DNA of 41,821 nt, taken from NCBI GenBank assembly GCA_964480425.1, contig CAYZPY010000005.1, forward strand, positions 1 through 41,821, read 5' to 3'. This DNA comes from CAYYMD01 sp964480425 (lineage in GTDB: Bacteria > Planctomycetota > Phycisphaerae > SM23-33). Below the pieces are notes generated by a model. It was not told where the DNA came from, ran no database searches, and saw only the letters and a list, made by a program, of their open reading frames with translations. Shown here one piece after another: positions 23,410 through 31,456 of this stretch. A program made the translations under genes and the position numbers. The first letter of the stretch is position 1. The number at the start of each line of letters is the position of its first letter.

Positions 23410-25290
23410 TTATTTGTTTTTTTGGGTTTTTCCGGGCCAGTCGAGCACGGCGCCGGTGTCGGCGCTGGTGGCGTGTGCGGCGTATCGTCCGAGCGTTCCG
23501 TGAGTAATCTGCGGGGGTCGGGGTTTGTATTTTTTGCGGCGCCTGTCGAACTCGCCCTTGGTGACCCTGGCGTTGAGTTTTCCGGCGGGTATGTCGATCC
23601 GGATTTTATCGCCGTTTTTCAGCATGCCTATTTCCCCGCCTGCGGCTGCCTCGGGCGATACGTGCCCTATGCACGCCCCGGCGGTGCCGCCGCTGAAACG
23701 CCCGTCGGTTATCAGCGCGCACTTGTCGCCCAGGCCCATGCCTCTGATGTAACTGGTGGGCGCGAGCATCTCCTGCATGCCGGGCCCGCCCCTGGGTCCC
23801 TCGTTTCGGATGACCACCACCTGTCCTGGCTTGACCTTCCCGCCCAGGATGCCCTTGCAGGCGGCCTGCTGGTTCTCGAATATCACCGCCGGTCCTGTGT
23901 GCCGGAGCATATTCGGGTCCACTCCGGACAGTTTGACCACCGCGCCGTTGCGCGCGATGTTTCCGTAAAGCACCACCAGCCCGCCCTGCTTCGTGAAGGC
24001 GTCTTTGACGGGGCGTATAACGTCCTGCGGGTCGAACCTGGGATTCTTGTTCCTGGCCGAGAGACGCACCGGCTTTTGCCCGCGGTACATCGCCCGAACC
24101 GCCTCCACGCTGCGACCGGTCGCCTGCCAGCCGTTGCGATACACGCGTTTGGCTGCCGCGCATATGCTCCCGCTCCGCAGCGACCAGCGGCGAATGTTCT
24201 GGGCCAGCGTCCTGCCGGTGATGGTCATGCACTGGTCTTTGAGCAGGTTTTTCCTGTCGCGGGAAAGTTGGTGCAAAATGGTGTGTATTCCCCCTGCGCG
24301 ATGGACGTCCTGAATGTGGTAGATTTTTCCCTGGGGCGTCGAGGAGGGCGCCACGCGGCAGATGTTCGGCGTCCTTTTGGATATGCGCTGCACGTCGTCG
24401 AGGGTGAACTTAACTCCCGCCTCGGCGGCGATCGCCAGAAGGTGAAGAACGGTGTTGGTCGAGCCGCCCATGGCCATGTCCAGCGTGAAGGCGTTTTCCA
24501 GGGCGCGCTTGTTCATTATCCGTCGGGGAAGAAGTTCGAAGGTCTTTTTGCACCCGCCCTTTATCCACTTCCTGGACATGTCAACTATGCGCCGCGAGCC
24601 GATCTTGAAAAGTTCCATCCGCGCCGGTGAGGTCGCCAGCGTGGTGCCGTTGCCCGGAGGCGCCATGCCAACCGCCTCGCACAGGCAGTTCATGCTGTTG
24701 GCGGTGAACATCCCGCTGCACGAGCCGCAGGTGGGGCAGGTGTTGTTTTCGTACTCGGCCGCCTGCCTGGCGGTCATCTTGCCGGTCTGTTGCTGCGCCA
24801 CCGCGTAGAACTGGTCGATCAGGTCCACGTCTTTTCCGGCGACGCACCCGGCCTCCATTGGCCCGCCGGAAACGAACACCGTCGGTATGTTCACACGCGC
24901 CGCCGCCATGAGCATGCCGGGAACTATCTTGTCGCAGTTGGTGATGCATATCATGGCGTCGAACTGGTGCGCCTGGCACATGGACTCCACGCAGTCGGCT
25001 ACAAGTTCGCGCGAGGGCAGGGAGTATTTCATACCCTCGTGCCCCATGGCGATGCCGTCGCAGATGGCGATGGTGTTGAACAGCATGGGCGTGGCGCCTG
25101 ATTTGCGCACCTGCTGTTTGACGAAATCGCCCACGGCGTCGAGGTGCACGTGCCCGGGGACGGTCTCGGAATAACTGTTGACCACGGCCACGAACGGGCG
25201 GCGGATGTCCGCGTCGGTCAGACCGGTGGCCTTGAGAAGACTGCGGTGCGGTCCCCGCTGGGGACCTTTTTTAACTGTGTCGGAACGCAT
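23410..25290 (-). CDS. ilvD: Dihydroxy-acid dehydratase
   Basis: The 626-residue protein catalyses the third step of branched-chain amino acid synthesis, dehydrating 2,3-dihydroxy-isovalerate or -methylvalerate to the 2-oxo acid. Family signatures are CDGIAMGHEGMKYSLPSRE (77-95), CITNCDKIVPGMLMAA (115-130; C119 and K121), CPTCGSCSGMFTANSMNCL (185-203; cluster ligand C191), DMAMGGSTNTVLHL (271-284) and GPRGGPGMQEML near the C-terminus. SETVPGHVHL (41-50) and the length near 616 residues match the E. coli-type enzyme. That type carries an oxygen-labile [4Fe-4S] cluster, unlike the plant [2Fe-2S] type. No other ilv or leu gene is nearby. AAGGA precedes the start by about 9 nt. Confidence 0.95.
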   Translation of the reverse strand: MRSDTVKKGPQRGPHRSLLKATGLTDADIRRPFVAVVNSYSETVPGHVHLDAVGDFVKQQVRKSGATPMLFNTIAICDGIAMGHEGMKYSLPSRELVADCVESMCQAHQFDAMICITNCDKIVPGMLMAAARVNIPTVFVSGGPMEAGCVAGKDVDLIDQFYAVAQQQTGKMTARQAAEYENNTCPTCGSCSGMFTANSMNCLCEAVGMAPPGNGTTLATSPARMELFKIGSRRIVDMSRKWIKGGCKKTFELLPRRIMNKRALENAFTLDMAMGGSTNTVLHLLAIAAEAGVKFTLDDVQRISKRTPNICRVAPSSTPQGKIYHIQDVHRAGGIHTILHQLSRDRKNLLKDQCMTITGRTLAQNIRRWSLRSGSICAAAKRVYRNGWQATGRSVEAVRAMYRGQKPVRLSARNKNPRFDPQDVIRPVKDAFTKQGGLVVLYGNIARNGAVVKLSGVDPNMLRHTGPAVIFENQQAACKGILGGKVKPGQVVVIRNEGPRGGPGMQEMLAPTSYIRGMGLGDKCALITDGRFSGGTAGACIGHVSPEAAAGGEIGMLKNGDKIRIDIPAGKLNARVTKGEFDRRRKKYKPRPPQITHGTLGRYAAHATSADTGAVLDWPGKTQKNK

Positions 25291-25336
25291 GTTCTGTATC
25301 CTTATATATATCCGGACGATTCACCGGCGGCGTGTT

Positions 25337-25675
25337 TCATGATCGGTCGTTATCCAGGTATTCGATGGCGTCGTCGAGCGTACGGAAACTTTCGATGGCC
25401 GTCAGAACGTAATTGGTTGTCGAGGAGTCACGCAGCGCCCTGATTTCGTTGAACCGGGGATCGTGCGACAGTCGCCGAAGGTCGCCCAGCGATTCGTAGG
25501 CAATCAGACCGCAGTATTCCTGCCTTGCGTCGCCCATGTAGATCATTCTGGTCAGCCCGTACAGCAGCACGCGCGCGCCGTAGCGGTCCAGCAGCGGCTG
25601 GACGCACCGGAGGTACTCGGCGTACATGCCCTTTTTGCCGGGGATTATGTCGAAAAGGTTCAGTACTACAATCAC
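25337..25675 (-). CDS. Small dimeric alpha/beta-barrel protein (DUF1330-like)
   Basis: The 112-residue protein starts MIVVLNLFDIIPGKKGMYAEYLRCVQPLLDRYGAR (first 20 residues shown by MIVVLNLFDI and the helix that follows) and continues RVLLYGLTRMIYMGD...YCGLIAYESLGDLRRLSHDPRF. This is the layout of ferredoxin-fold dimeric alpha/beta-barrel proteins such as DUF1330 and NIPSNAP-like members. Some relatives are monooxygenases; no active residues can be named here. It lies 46 nt upstream of ilvD on the same strand, so cotranscription is likely, but a metabolic link is not evident. Confidence 0.65.
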   Translation of the reverse strand: MIVVLNLFDIIPGKKGMYAEYLRCVQPLLDRYGARVLLYGLTRMIYMGDARQEYCGLIAYESLGDLRRLSHDPRFNEIRALRDSSTTNYVLTAIESFRTLDDAIEYLDNDRS

Positions 25676-25958
25676 TGTCGAAATCCTTCGGCCCGGACGA
25701 ACCGGTAGAACAAGTTAAGCCCCGGGCGGCGTTTTGACAACATATTTCGCCCGCACCTCGCCGCCGACCCGTTGCGACGCGGTAAACCGCTGGCGCAAAG
25801 TCGGCGGAATTGCCGATAAATTCACGCGTGGACAAAAACATTTGACAATTCGAGTCGGGTCGATGAACGTAGCACACGCCCGCCGTATCCGAATGTGCGC
25901 CCGGCGGGACAATCGGGTGTGAACTATCGCTCATGCGCCCGACAGGCGGAGAAAAGCA

Positions 25959-26426
25959 ATGAACAAGGCAGCGATAATAATGATAACGGCCGTCGCCGTC
26001 GTGTACGCGGCGGGATGCGGGAGCAACACCACCGTTATAAACACGCGCGACGGCGCCCCGAAGGTGGTGGACGATAATCCGCAACTCGTGGCGAAAAATG
26101 GTCCCATATCGGACATACCCATCCCGGTGGGCTTCAAACTCGACATGAAGCGCAGCCGCGACATGACCGCAGGAAACGCACGGTGGGTGGACCACGTATA
26201 TAAGGGCAGGGGCGACCGTTACGCCGTCAGGGCGTTCTTTCGCCGACAGATGCCCGTTACCGGATGGACGCTGGTCACCATGAGCACGGTGCAGAACGAT
26301 ATTATTCTCGTGTTCGAAAAATCCACCGAACGCTGCACAATAAGGATAACCAAGGGCAGCCTGTTTCATCCGGTTTACATTTACGTGCAGTCGGTCACCG
26401 CCGGGCGGGTCGAATCGCGAAAATGA
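25959..26426 (+). CDS. Small predicted lipoprotein, function unknown
   Basis: The 155-residue protein has an N-terminal hydrophobic segment ending in VYAAGC, a good lipobox with the lipid-bearing cysteine at C20. GGAGAAA precedes the ATG. The mature part has a short polar linker (about 21-50), then ISDIPIPVGFKLDM and a compact alpha/beta region (RYAVRAFFRRQMPVTGWTLV, ..., IILVFEKSTERCTIRITK) that looks like a single small domain. I recognise no characterised family. It is followed after 25 nt by the TPR membrane protein gene, so the two may be an operon acting at the envelope. Confidence 0.75.
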   Translation: MNKAAIIMITAVAVVYAAGCGSNTTVINTRDGAPKVVDDNPQLVAKNGPISDIPIPVGFKLDMKRSRDMTAGNARWVDHVYKGRGDRYAVRAFFRRQMPVTGWTLVTMSTVQNDIILVFEKSTERCTIRITKGSLFHPVYIYVQSVTAGRVESRK

Positions 26427-26451
26427 AAACTAACATCAAAACGGAAGATAT

Positions 26452-27189
26452 ATGAAATCATCACGGAGGCACGAACTTAAGCAGAACGTCCTTGACGAGG
26501 AACTCCTCAAGGTCGGAAGGTTTTTCAGGAAGTACGGCAACTACATCTTCTGGGGGGTGCTGGTGGTCGCCGTGGCGGCGTTTGTCATATGGCGGCTTCA
26601 CAGCAGCCGGCGCAGCCGGGCGGTAGAGCTCCAAAGCCGCTACGAAAACCTCGTCGCCGCGCAAAACATCTTATACGAAAAGCGGGTATCCGGGCTGGAG
26701 TCGCTCGCTGAGCAGGACGATAATCCGCGGATAGCGGCCTTGTCTATGGTGGCGCTGGGAGACGTGTTGCTCCAAAGGGCGCTGCGGGGAAAAGGCGACC
26801 CCGACGAACTGTTCGAACGGGCACGGGAATACTACAAACGTGTCGTGGAGAATTTCGCCGCCCACAGGGGCGCCCTGGCAAAGGCGCGACTGGGTCTGGC
26901 GAAACTGGCGGAAAACCAATACGACATCGCGGAGGCGAAAAAACATTATCAGGCGGTGCTGGACATGGACGACCTGGCGGGCTGGCCCGCGCCGGAGATA
27001 GCCAAAGACGCCATGGAAAAACTGGACCAGCTTCAGCGGCCGGTGCGCATGGCCGGCACGGCGCCCGCACCCGAAACTCAGCCGGCCACGGCGCCGCGCC
27101 GGACGCCGGGCACATTGCCTGCCACGCTCCCGCACGGGGACCGCGGCGAGGCGCCCGAGACGTTGCCGGACATTCCACGACTCGAGTGA
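26452..27189 (+). CDS. Membrane-anchored tetratricopeptide protein (YfgM-like)
   Basis: The 245-residue protein has a cytoplasmic basic N-terminus, one transmembrane helix (about 29-49: GNYIFWGVLVVAVAAFVIW), an extended helical region with TPR-type repeats (about 55-190, for example ARLGLAKLAENQYDIAEAKK) and a Pro/Thr-rich low-complexity tail (about 200-245). This is the architecture of YfgM-like ancillary proteins that associate with the Sec translocon or with BamB-type partners. Function in this organism is not shown. GGAAG lies 4 nt before the ATG. Confidence 0.75.
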   Translation: MKSSRRHELKQNVLDEELLKVGRFFRKYGNYIFWGVLVVAVAAFVIWRLHSSRRSRAVELQSRYENLVAAQNILYEKRVSGLESLAEQDDNPRIAALSMVALGDVLLQRALRGKGDPDELFERAREYYKRVVENFAAHRGALAKARLGLAKLAENQYDIAEAKKHYQAVLDMDDLAGWPAPEIAKDAMEKLDQLQRPVRMAGTAPAPETQPATAPRRTPGTLPATLPHGDRGEAPETLPDIPRLE

Positions 27190-27275
27190 AACATGGACCG
27201 CGCGACTTTCGCAAGTCGATAAATGTCTTTACAAATCGCCGACCGAGGGGTAATTTCTTTGGTTTAGACGTTCGT

Positions 27276-27308
27276 CCCGGGGCTCGAAGCACCCCGGGCT
27301 GGTATAAT
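27276..27308 (+). promoter_or_regulatory. Hairpin followed by a TATAAT box upstream of the corrinoid protein gene
   Basis: A 7-bp stem (CCCGGGG 27276-27282, CCCCGGG 27292-27298) precedes a perfect TATAAT (27303-27308), 21 nt before the start codon at 27330. AGGAG (27315-27319) gives the ribosome site. The stem covers the place where a -35 would be, and no TTGACA-like element is visible. Confidence 0.4.
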
Positions 27309-27329
27309 TAGAACAGGAGTTAAAAACAA

Positions 27330-27959
27330 ATGGCGGACTTACAAACAGTAGCCGATGCGCTCATCAAGGGCGACCGCGACACTGTTGTGCATCTTACCGA
27401 AGAGGCCCTGAACGAAGGCATGGACCCTCAGGAGATTCTCAACAACGGACTGATCGCAGGGATGGAAGTAATAGGGCGGCGCTTCAAGGCCAACGAGGTA
27501 TACGTGCCGGAGGTGCTCATAGCCGCGCGTGCGATGCACGGGGGCATGGGTGTGCTGGAGCCCAAACTCGCCGCCGCCGGCGTCAAGCCCATCGGGACCG
27601 TTGTGCTGGGCACCGTCAAGGGCGACCTGCACGACATCGGAAAGAACCTTGTGGGAATGATGCTCACCGGCGCCGGGCTCAACGTGGTTGACATAGGCAC
27701 GGACGTGCCGGCGGAAAAATTCGTCGAGGCGTGCAATGCCGAAAACGCCCAAATCTGCGCCATGAGCGCCCTTCTGACCACCACCATGCCACAGATGGCC
27801 GAGATCATCAAGGCCTGCAGGGACGGCGGCCTGGAGATAAAAACCATCGTGGGCGGCGCGCCGGTCACGCAGGATTACGCCGAGGAAATCGGCGCCGACG
27901 GATACGCGCCCGACGCCGCAAGCGCCGCGGACAAGGTCAAGGAACTCATCGCGGCGTAA
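27330..27959 (+). CDS. Corrinoid-binding protein (MtaC/MtbC/MttC-like)
   Basis: The 209-residue protein has the two-domain layout of methyltransferase corrinoid proteins: an N-terminal four-helix cap (about 1-88) and a Rossmann-like B12-binding domain (about 89-209). The cobalamin motif is DLHDIGKNL (99-107), with H101 as the lower axial cobalt ligand. The glycine stretch IVGGAPVTQDYAEEIGADGY is the usual second signature. Such proteins carry a methyl group between a substrate-specific methyltransferase and an acceptor. No MtaB/MttB/MtbB-like methyltransferase, MtaA-type second methyltransferase or RamA activator is in the window, so the substrate cannot be named. Confidence 0.9.
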   Translation: MADLQTVADALIKGDRDTVVHLTEEALNEGMDPQEILNNGLIAGMEVIGRRFKANEVYVPEVLIAARAMHGGMGVLEPKLAAAGVKPIGTVVLGTVKGDLHDIGKNLVGMMLTGAGLNVVDIGTDVPAEKFVEACNAENAQICAMSALLTTTMPQMAEIIKACRDGGLEIKTIVGGAPVTQDYAEEIGADGYAPDAASAADKVKELIAA

Positions 27960-28071
27960 ACGTAAATTCACGTGCTTTATTAACGGGCCGCTTGCGCCGG
28001 CGAGCGGGAAAATCGAATATCCCGATCCCGCTTCCCTGGGTGGGCGGTTCGTTTTGACCTCGCCGGTGTCC

Positions 28072-29166
28072 ATGCCAAATCGCGATAAACAATCAGATAC
28101 GGTCGAGAAGACCCTCGAGGCGGAGGACAACGGTCTGGAACACCTGCAAATACGGGTCCGCCGGTCGCTGGTGAACCGCCGGCTGGACAAGTACCTCTCG
28201 GGTCGAATGGGCAGGGATTTCTCCAGGACCGCGCTTAAGCGGTACATCAACGAGGGCAACGTCACGGTCAACGGGCGGACCGTCAAGCCAAGTTACACAA
28301 TCCGCGCCGGCGACGTGATAGACATGTCGCTGCCACCGCGAACGCCGCCGGAAATTCCCCCCGAGCCGATCCCCATTGACGTCGTCTACGAGGACGACGA
28401 CATCCTGGCTATTAACAAGCAGGCGGATATCATCGTTCACCCCGCCAGGGGGAACTGGACCGGCACGCTGGTCAACGCACTGGCGTATTACTTCAAGGCC
28501 AACTGGCGCAACATCGGCGACCTGCCCGTCGCCGGCGAGGCGTTCCGACCCGGAATAGTCCACCGCCTGGACCGCGACACCACCGGCGTGATGCTCATCG
28601 CAAAGAGCGACCTGGCGCTTTGGCGCCTGGGCCGGCAGTTCGAGACCCGCAAAGTTCAAAAGACCTACCGCGCCATCGTTCACGGGCTGGTGGAACTTGA
28701 CGCCGACGTTATCGACGTGCCCATCGGCAAGCACCCCACCATCAGGGAGAAATTCAGCGTCCACCGCGTAACCGGCAGGCCTTACCCCGGCGTTTCCAAG
28801 CCGGCCGTCACCGAGTACCGCGTGCTGGAGCGGATCGGGCGCGTGGGGCCTACCGGCATGGGATTTACCATGCTGCAACTGCACCCCAGAACCGGACGGA
28901 CTCATCAGATCCGCGTGCACGTCAGTTACATCGGACACCCCATCGTGGGCGACAGGATGTACGGCGGTGGTCCGCTGTACCTCAGCCAGCTGAAGGGACA
29001 CGCCAACCGGGCCAAGGGTCCGCTCATTACCCGGCAGGCGCTGCACGCCGAGAGCATCGAGTTCGACCATCCGCGCACCGCAAAAAAAATGAAGATCGAA
29101 GCGCCCATGCCGGACGACTTCAACAATACGCTTAGGGCATTGAAGGAATTTTCTCACGAGGTATAA
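28072..29166 (+). CDS. rluD: RluD-family 23S rRNA pseudouridine synthase
   Basis: Starting at the ATG 28072, the 364-residue protein has an N-terminal S4 RNA-binding domain (about 35-85: NRRLDKYLSG...RYINEGNVTVNGRTVK) and an RluA/RluD-type catalytic domain. The catalytic aspartate is D167 in GIVHRLDRDTTGVMLIAKSD. RTHQIRVH follows further downstream. These enzymes isomerise specific uridines in 23S rRNA. A TTG start 18 nt upstream is also in frame; neither has a clear ribosome site. RluD itself is the best guess among close paralogues because of the S4 domain. Confidence 0.88.
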   Translation: MPNRDKQSDTVEKTLEAEDNGLEHLQIRVRRSLVNRRLDKYLSGRMGRDFSRTALKRYINEGNVTVNGRTVKPSYTIRAGDVIDMSLPPRTPPEIPPEPIPIDVVYEDDDILAINKQADIIVHPARGNWTGTLVNALAYYFKANWRNIGDLPVAGEAFRPGIVHRLDRDTTGVMLIAKSDLALWRLGRQFETRKVQKTYRAIVHGLVELDADVIDVPIGKHPTIREKFSVHRVTGRPYPGVSKPAVTEYRVLERIGRVGPTGMGFTMLQLHPRTGRTHQIRVHVSYIGHPIVGDRMYGGGPLYLSQLKGHANRAKGPLITRQALHAESIEFDHPRTAKKMKIEAPMPDDFNNTLRALKEFSHEV

Positions 29167-29233
29167 TTAAAGCCCGCCGATTGCCATTCGTGGGCATCGC
29201 GTTATCGAAAATACGTGCTGTCCTTATTATTAA

Positions 29234-29307
29234 GGGCGATTAGCTCAGCCGGCTAGAGCGTGCGGATCACACCCGCAAGGTCACAGGTTCGAGTCCTGTA
29301 TCGCCCA
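29234..29307 (+). tRNA. tRNA-Val (anticodon CAC)
   Basis: A full cloverleaf of 74 nt can be drawn: acceptor GGGCGAT pairing with ATCGCCC, D-arm GCTC/GAGC, anticodon stem TGCGG/CCGCA around the loop ATCACAC (U33, anticodon CAC), T-arm ACAGG/CCTGT with TTCGAGT, discriminator A. CCA is not encoded. Confidence 0.93.
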
Positions 29308-29475
29308 GTCGCGGCGGCGGTGAATGTCGTTGTGCTTTGCGATTGTTATCGCCGCATCGGAGGATTAGTCGAAACGTCTGATCAGGCCGAATCCGACCAG
29401 TCTTTGTTTCGACCGGTCAGGCGGGTCCGGCCGCCCGCGCGTATATTAAACCGTGTCTCATTGGCGACTAAACTC

Positions 29476-31227
29476 ATGACCGGCAGATGGAATTTACTGA
29501 AGCGTTTCGCACGCCAGTACGTGCGCCCCCTGTTGTTCAAGTTCGGCGTCACGCAGGTTCTTCACGTGGTGGCTACGGGTCTTATGCTGGCGCCGCCGCT
29601 GGTCGTGAGGTACGTCCTCAACGAGGTCGTGGATAGCGGGCAGTACGCCATGCTGTGGGGCCTGGCCGGTGCGATGGTCGCCATAGGCGTGGCCTTCTTC
29701 GGCGTCTGCGCGTGGAAGGAGTACTGGGGACACGAAGTCGCACAGCGCATAACATCGCAGTTGCGAAACGACCTCTACGGGCACTTCCAGAAACTTTCCA
29801 TGTCGTTTCACGATCGCAAAAAGCCCGGCGGACTGCTGGCGCGACTGGTCGACGACATAAACGTTATCCAGGAGGCCACGCATCACGGGCCCGAGGCCAT
29901 TGTCTACGCCGTCGTCACCGCCGTCGGTACGGTGGCGTTTATGTTATACATGGACTGGCAGCTGGCGATGGTGGCCCTGTGTGCGGTGCCGGTGCTCGGC
30001 ATCTACACGCGGCTGATGGCGGGGCGAATGTGGAACCGCTTCAGGGACGTCCGCCGGCGCAAGGAATACCTCTCGGACCTGCTGGAGGAGAATCTCACCG
30101 GCATCCACGTCATTAAATCGTTCGCATCCGAGCAGCGCGAGATGGAAAGCGTCGAGCGGCAGAACCGTCACCACTACGACAGCCGAATGAGGGTGGTCAG
30201 GTACATCTCCACCCTGTTTCCCGGCGCGATGGCGATAAATCAGATGGCGCTGGCGGCGGTAATACTTTTCGGCGGCTACCGCGCCATCTCCGGCGCCATC
30301 CAGGTAGGCGACCTGGTCGCGTTCGTTATGCTCCTTGGCAGGTTCATGCATCCCATCGTGCGTATAGTCATGATGATGGAGCAGGCCGGGCGGTTCTTCG
30401 CCGGCATCGAACGCTTCTTCGATTACGTGGACCTCGAACCGGACATCCGCGACCGCCCCAACGCCACAGAACTCAAGACCATCCGGGGGCGAGTCGAGTT
30501 CGACAACGTCCATTTCAAATACGACGCCGAGCCCATCCTGCGCGGAATAAGTTTCACCGTCGAACCGGGGCAGATGATAGCCCTGGTCGGGCCAAGCGGG
30601 GCGGGCAAGACAACCATAACCCGCCTGATACCAAGGTTCTACGAGCCCCAGCAGGGGCGGATACTCATCGACTCCAGAGACATACAAACCGTCAAAATCC
30701 GCGACCTGCGCTCGCACATGGGCGTGGTCATGCAGGACGATTTCCTGTTCTCCGGGAGCGTGGCCGAAAACATCGGATACGGCAAGCCCGACGCCACGCG
30801 CCAAGACATAATACGCGCGGCCAAGAACGCCAATGCCGCAGAGTTCGTCGAACAGATGCCCGACGGATACGACACCCAGATCGGCAAGCGCGGCGTGAAA
30901 CTGTCCGAGGGACAGCGCCAGCGGATATCCATCGCACGCGCACTGCTTAAGGACCCCCGGATTCTCATACTCGACGAGGCCACCTCATCGGTCGACACCG
31001 AGACCGAACTGCTCATCAAAAAGGCGCTGGAGCGCCTCCGCCAGGGACGGACCACCTTCGCCATCGCGCATCGGCTCTCGACCATATTCCAGGCCGACAA
31101 CATCCTGTTCATCGACCGCGGGCGGATTGTCGAAAGCGGAACGCACCGTCAGCTTATAAAGGCCGACGGGCAGTACGCCAGGTACTTCGACCTCCAGTTC
31201 AGGGACCTCCAGGCCAGCCGGACCTGA
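29476..31227 (+). CDS. ABC exporter (fused membrane and ATPase domains, MsbA-like)
   Basis: The start chosen is the ATG at 29476 (MTGRWNLLKRFARQYVRPLL), giving 583 residues, the normal length of a half-size type IV ABC exporter; longer in-frame forms run into the tRNA-Val gene. About six membrane helices occupy residues 20-310. The ATPase domain has Walker A VGPSGAGKT (about 371-379), Q-loop VVMQDDFLF, signature LSEGQRQR (Glu for the usual Gly), Walker B ILILDEATSS and H-loop AHRLST. It would act as a homodimer, perhaps exporting lipids or drugs. The gene has no obvious partner. Confidence 0.93.
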   Translation: MTGRWNLLKRFARQYVRPLLFKFGVTQVLHVVATGLMLAPPLVVRYVLNEVVDSGQYAMLWGLAGAMVAIGVAFFGVCAWKEYWGHEVAQRITSQLRNDLYGHFQKLSMSFHDRKKPGGLLARLVDDINVIQEATHHGPEAIVYAVVTAVGTVAFMLYMDWQLAMVALCAVPVLGIYTRLMAGRMWNRFRDVRRRKEYLSDLLEENLTGIHVIKSFASEQREMESVERQNRHHYDSRMRVVRYISTLFPGAMAINQMALAAVILFGGYRAISGAIQVGDLVAFVMLLGRFMHPIVRIVMMMEQAGRFFAGIERFFDYVDLEPDIRDRPNATELKTIRGRVEFDNVHFKYDAEPILRGISFTVEPGQMIALVGPSGAGKTTITRLIPRFYEPQQGRILIDSRDIQTVKIRDLRSHMGVVMQDDFLFSGSVAENIGYGKPDATRQDIIRAAKNANAAEFVEQMPDGYDTQIGKRGVKLSEGQRQRISIARALLKDPRILILDEATSSVDTETELLIKKALERLRQGRTTFAIAHRLSTIFQADNILFIDRGRIVESGTHRQLIKADGQYARYFDLQFRDLQASRT

Positions 31228-31249
31228 AGCGAGACAAATTGCAAACTTG

Positions 31250-31263
31250 TCCGCCGAAGCGGA
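31250..31263 (+). terminator. Short hairpin after the ABC exporter gene
   Basis: TCCGC (31250-31254) and GCGGA (31259-31263) form a 5-bp stem with loop CGAA, 22 nt past the stop codon, followed by TTTGTAATT. It is a weak candidate terminator. Confidence 0.4.
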
Positions 31264-31300
31264 TTTGTAATTCGGACATTTGGAATTTGGGATTTGTTGA
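31261..31300. repeat. AT-rich intergenic string with recurring TTTG/AATT units
   Basis: The stretch reads as repeated ATTTG, AATTC and AATTTG units. A similar composition occurs at 6721-6780. It is not a perfect repeat and looks like dispersed intergenic filler. Confidence 0.3.
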
Positions 31301-31456
31301 CTCAAGCGTAGGCAACATTCCGCCAGCGCCCATAAGGTCGCCCGTATGGGCCGATTTTCCCCGCCCACCGGCGCGCGCATAGCGCGAAAAGTGCGCCCGG
31401 ATGGATTATATTTGCCGCCCGGCGGTGCGGGGGCGATACTCTGGGCGGTGTGAAGG

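Noticed and set aside
25842..25847. Perfect TTGACA upstream of the lipoprotein gene
   Set aside because: No acceptable -10 box is found 15-19 nt downstream, so a promoter cannot be supported.
25715..25912. 65-codon minus-strand frame between the DUF1330-like gene and the lipoprotein gene
   Set aside because: It has no ribosome site, no domain and a composition rich in Arg and Pro; the gap is better regarded as intergenic.
29260..29475. N-terminal extension of the ABC exporter overlapping tRNA-Val
   Set aside because: The extra 72 codons run through the tRNA gene and encode no helix or motif; starting at 29476 gives the normal length for the family.
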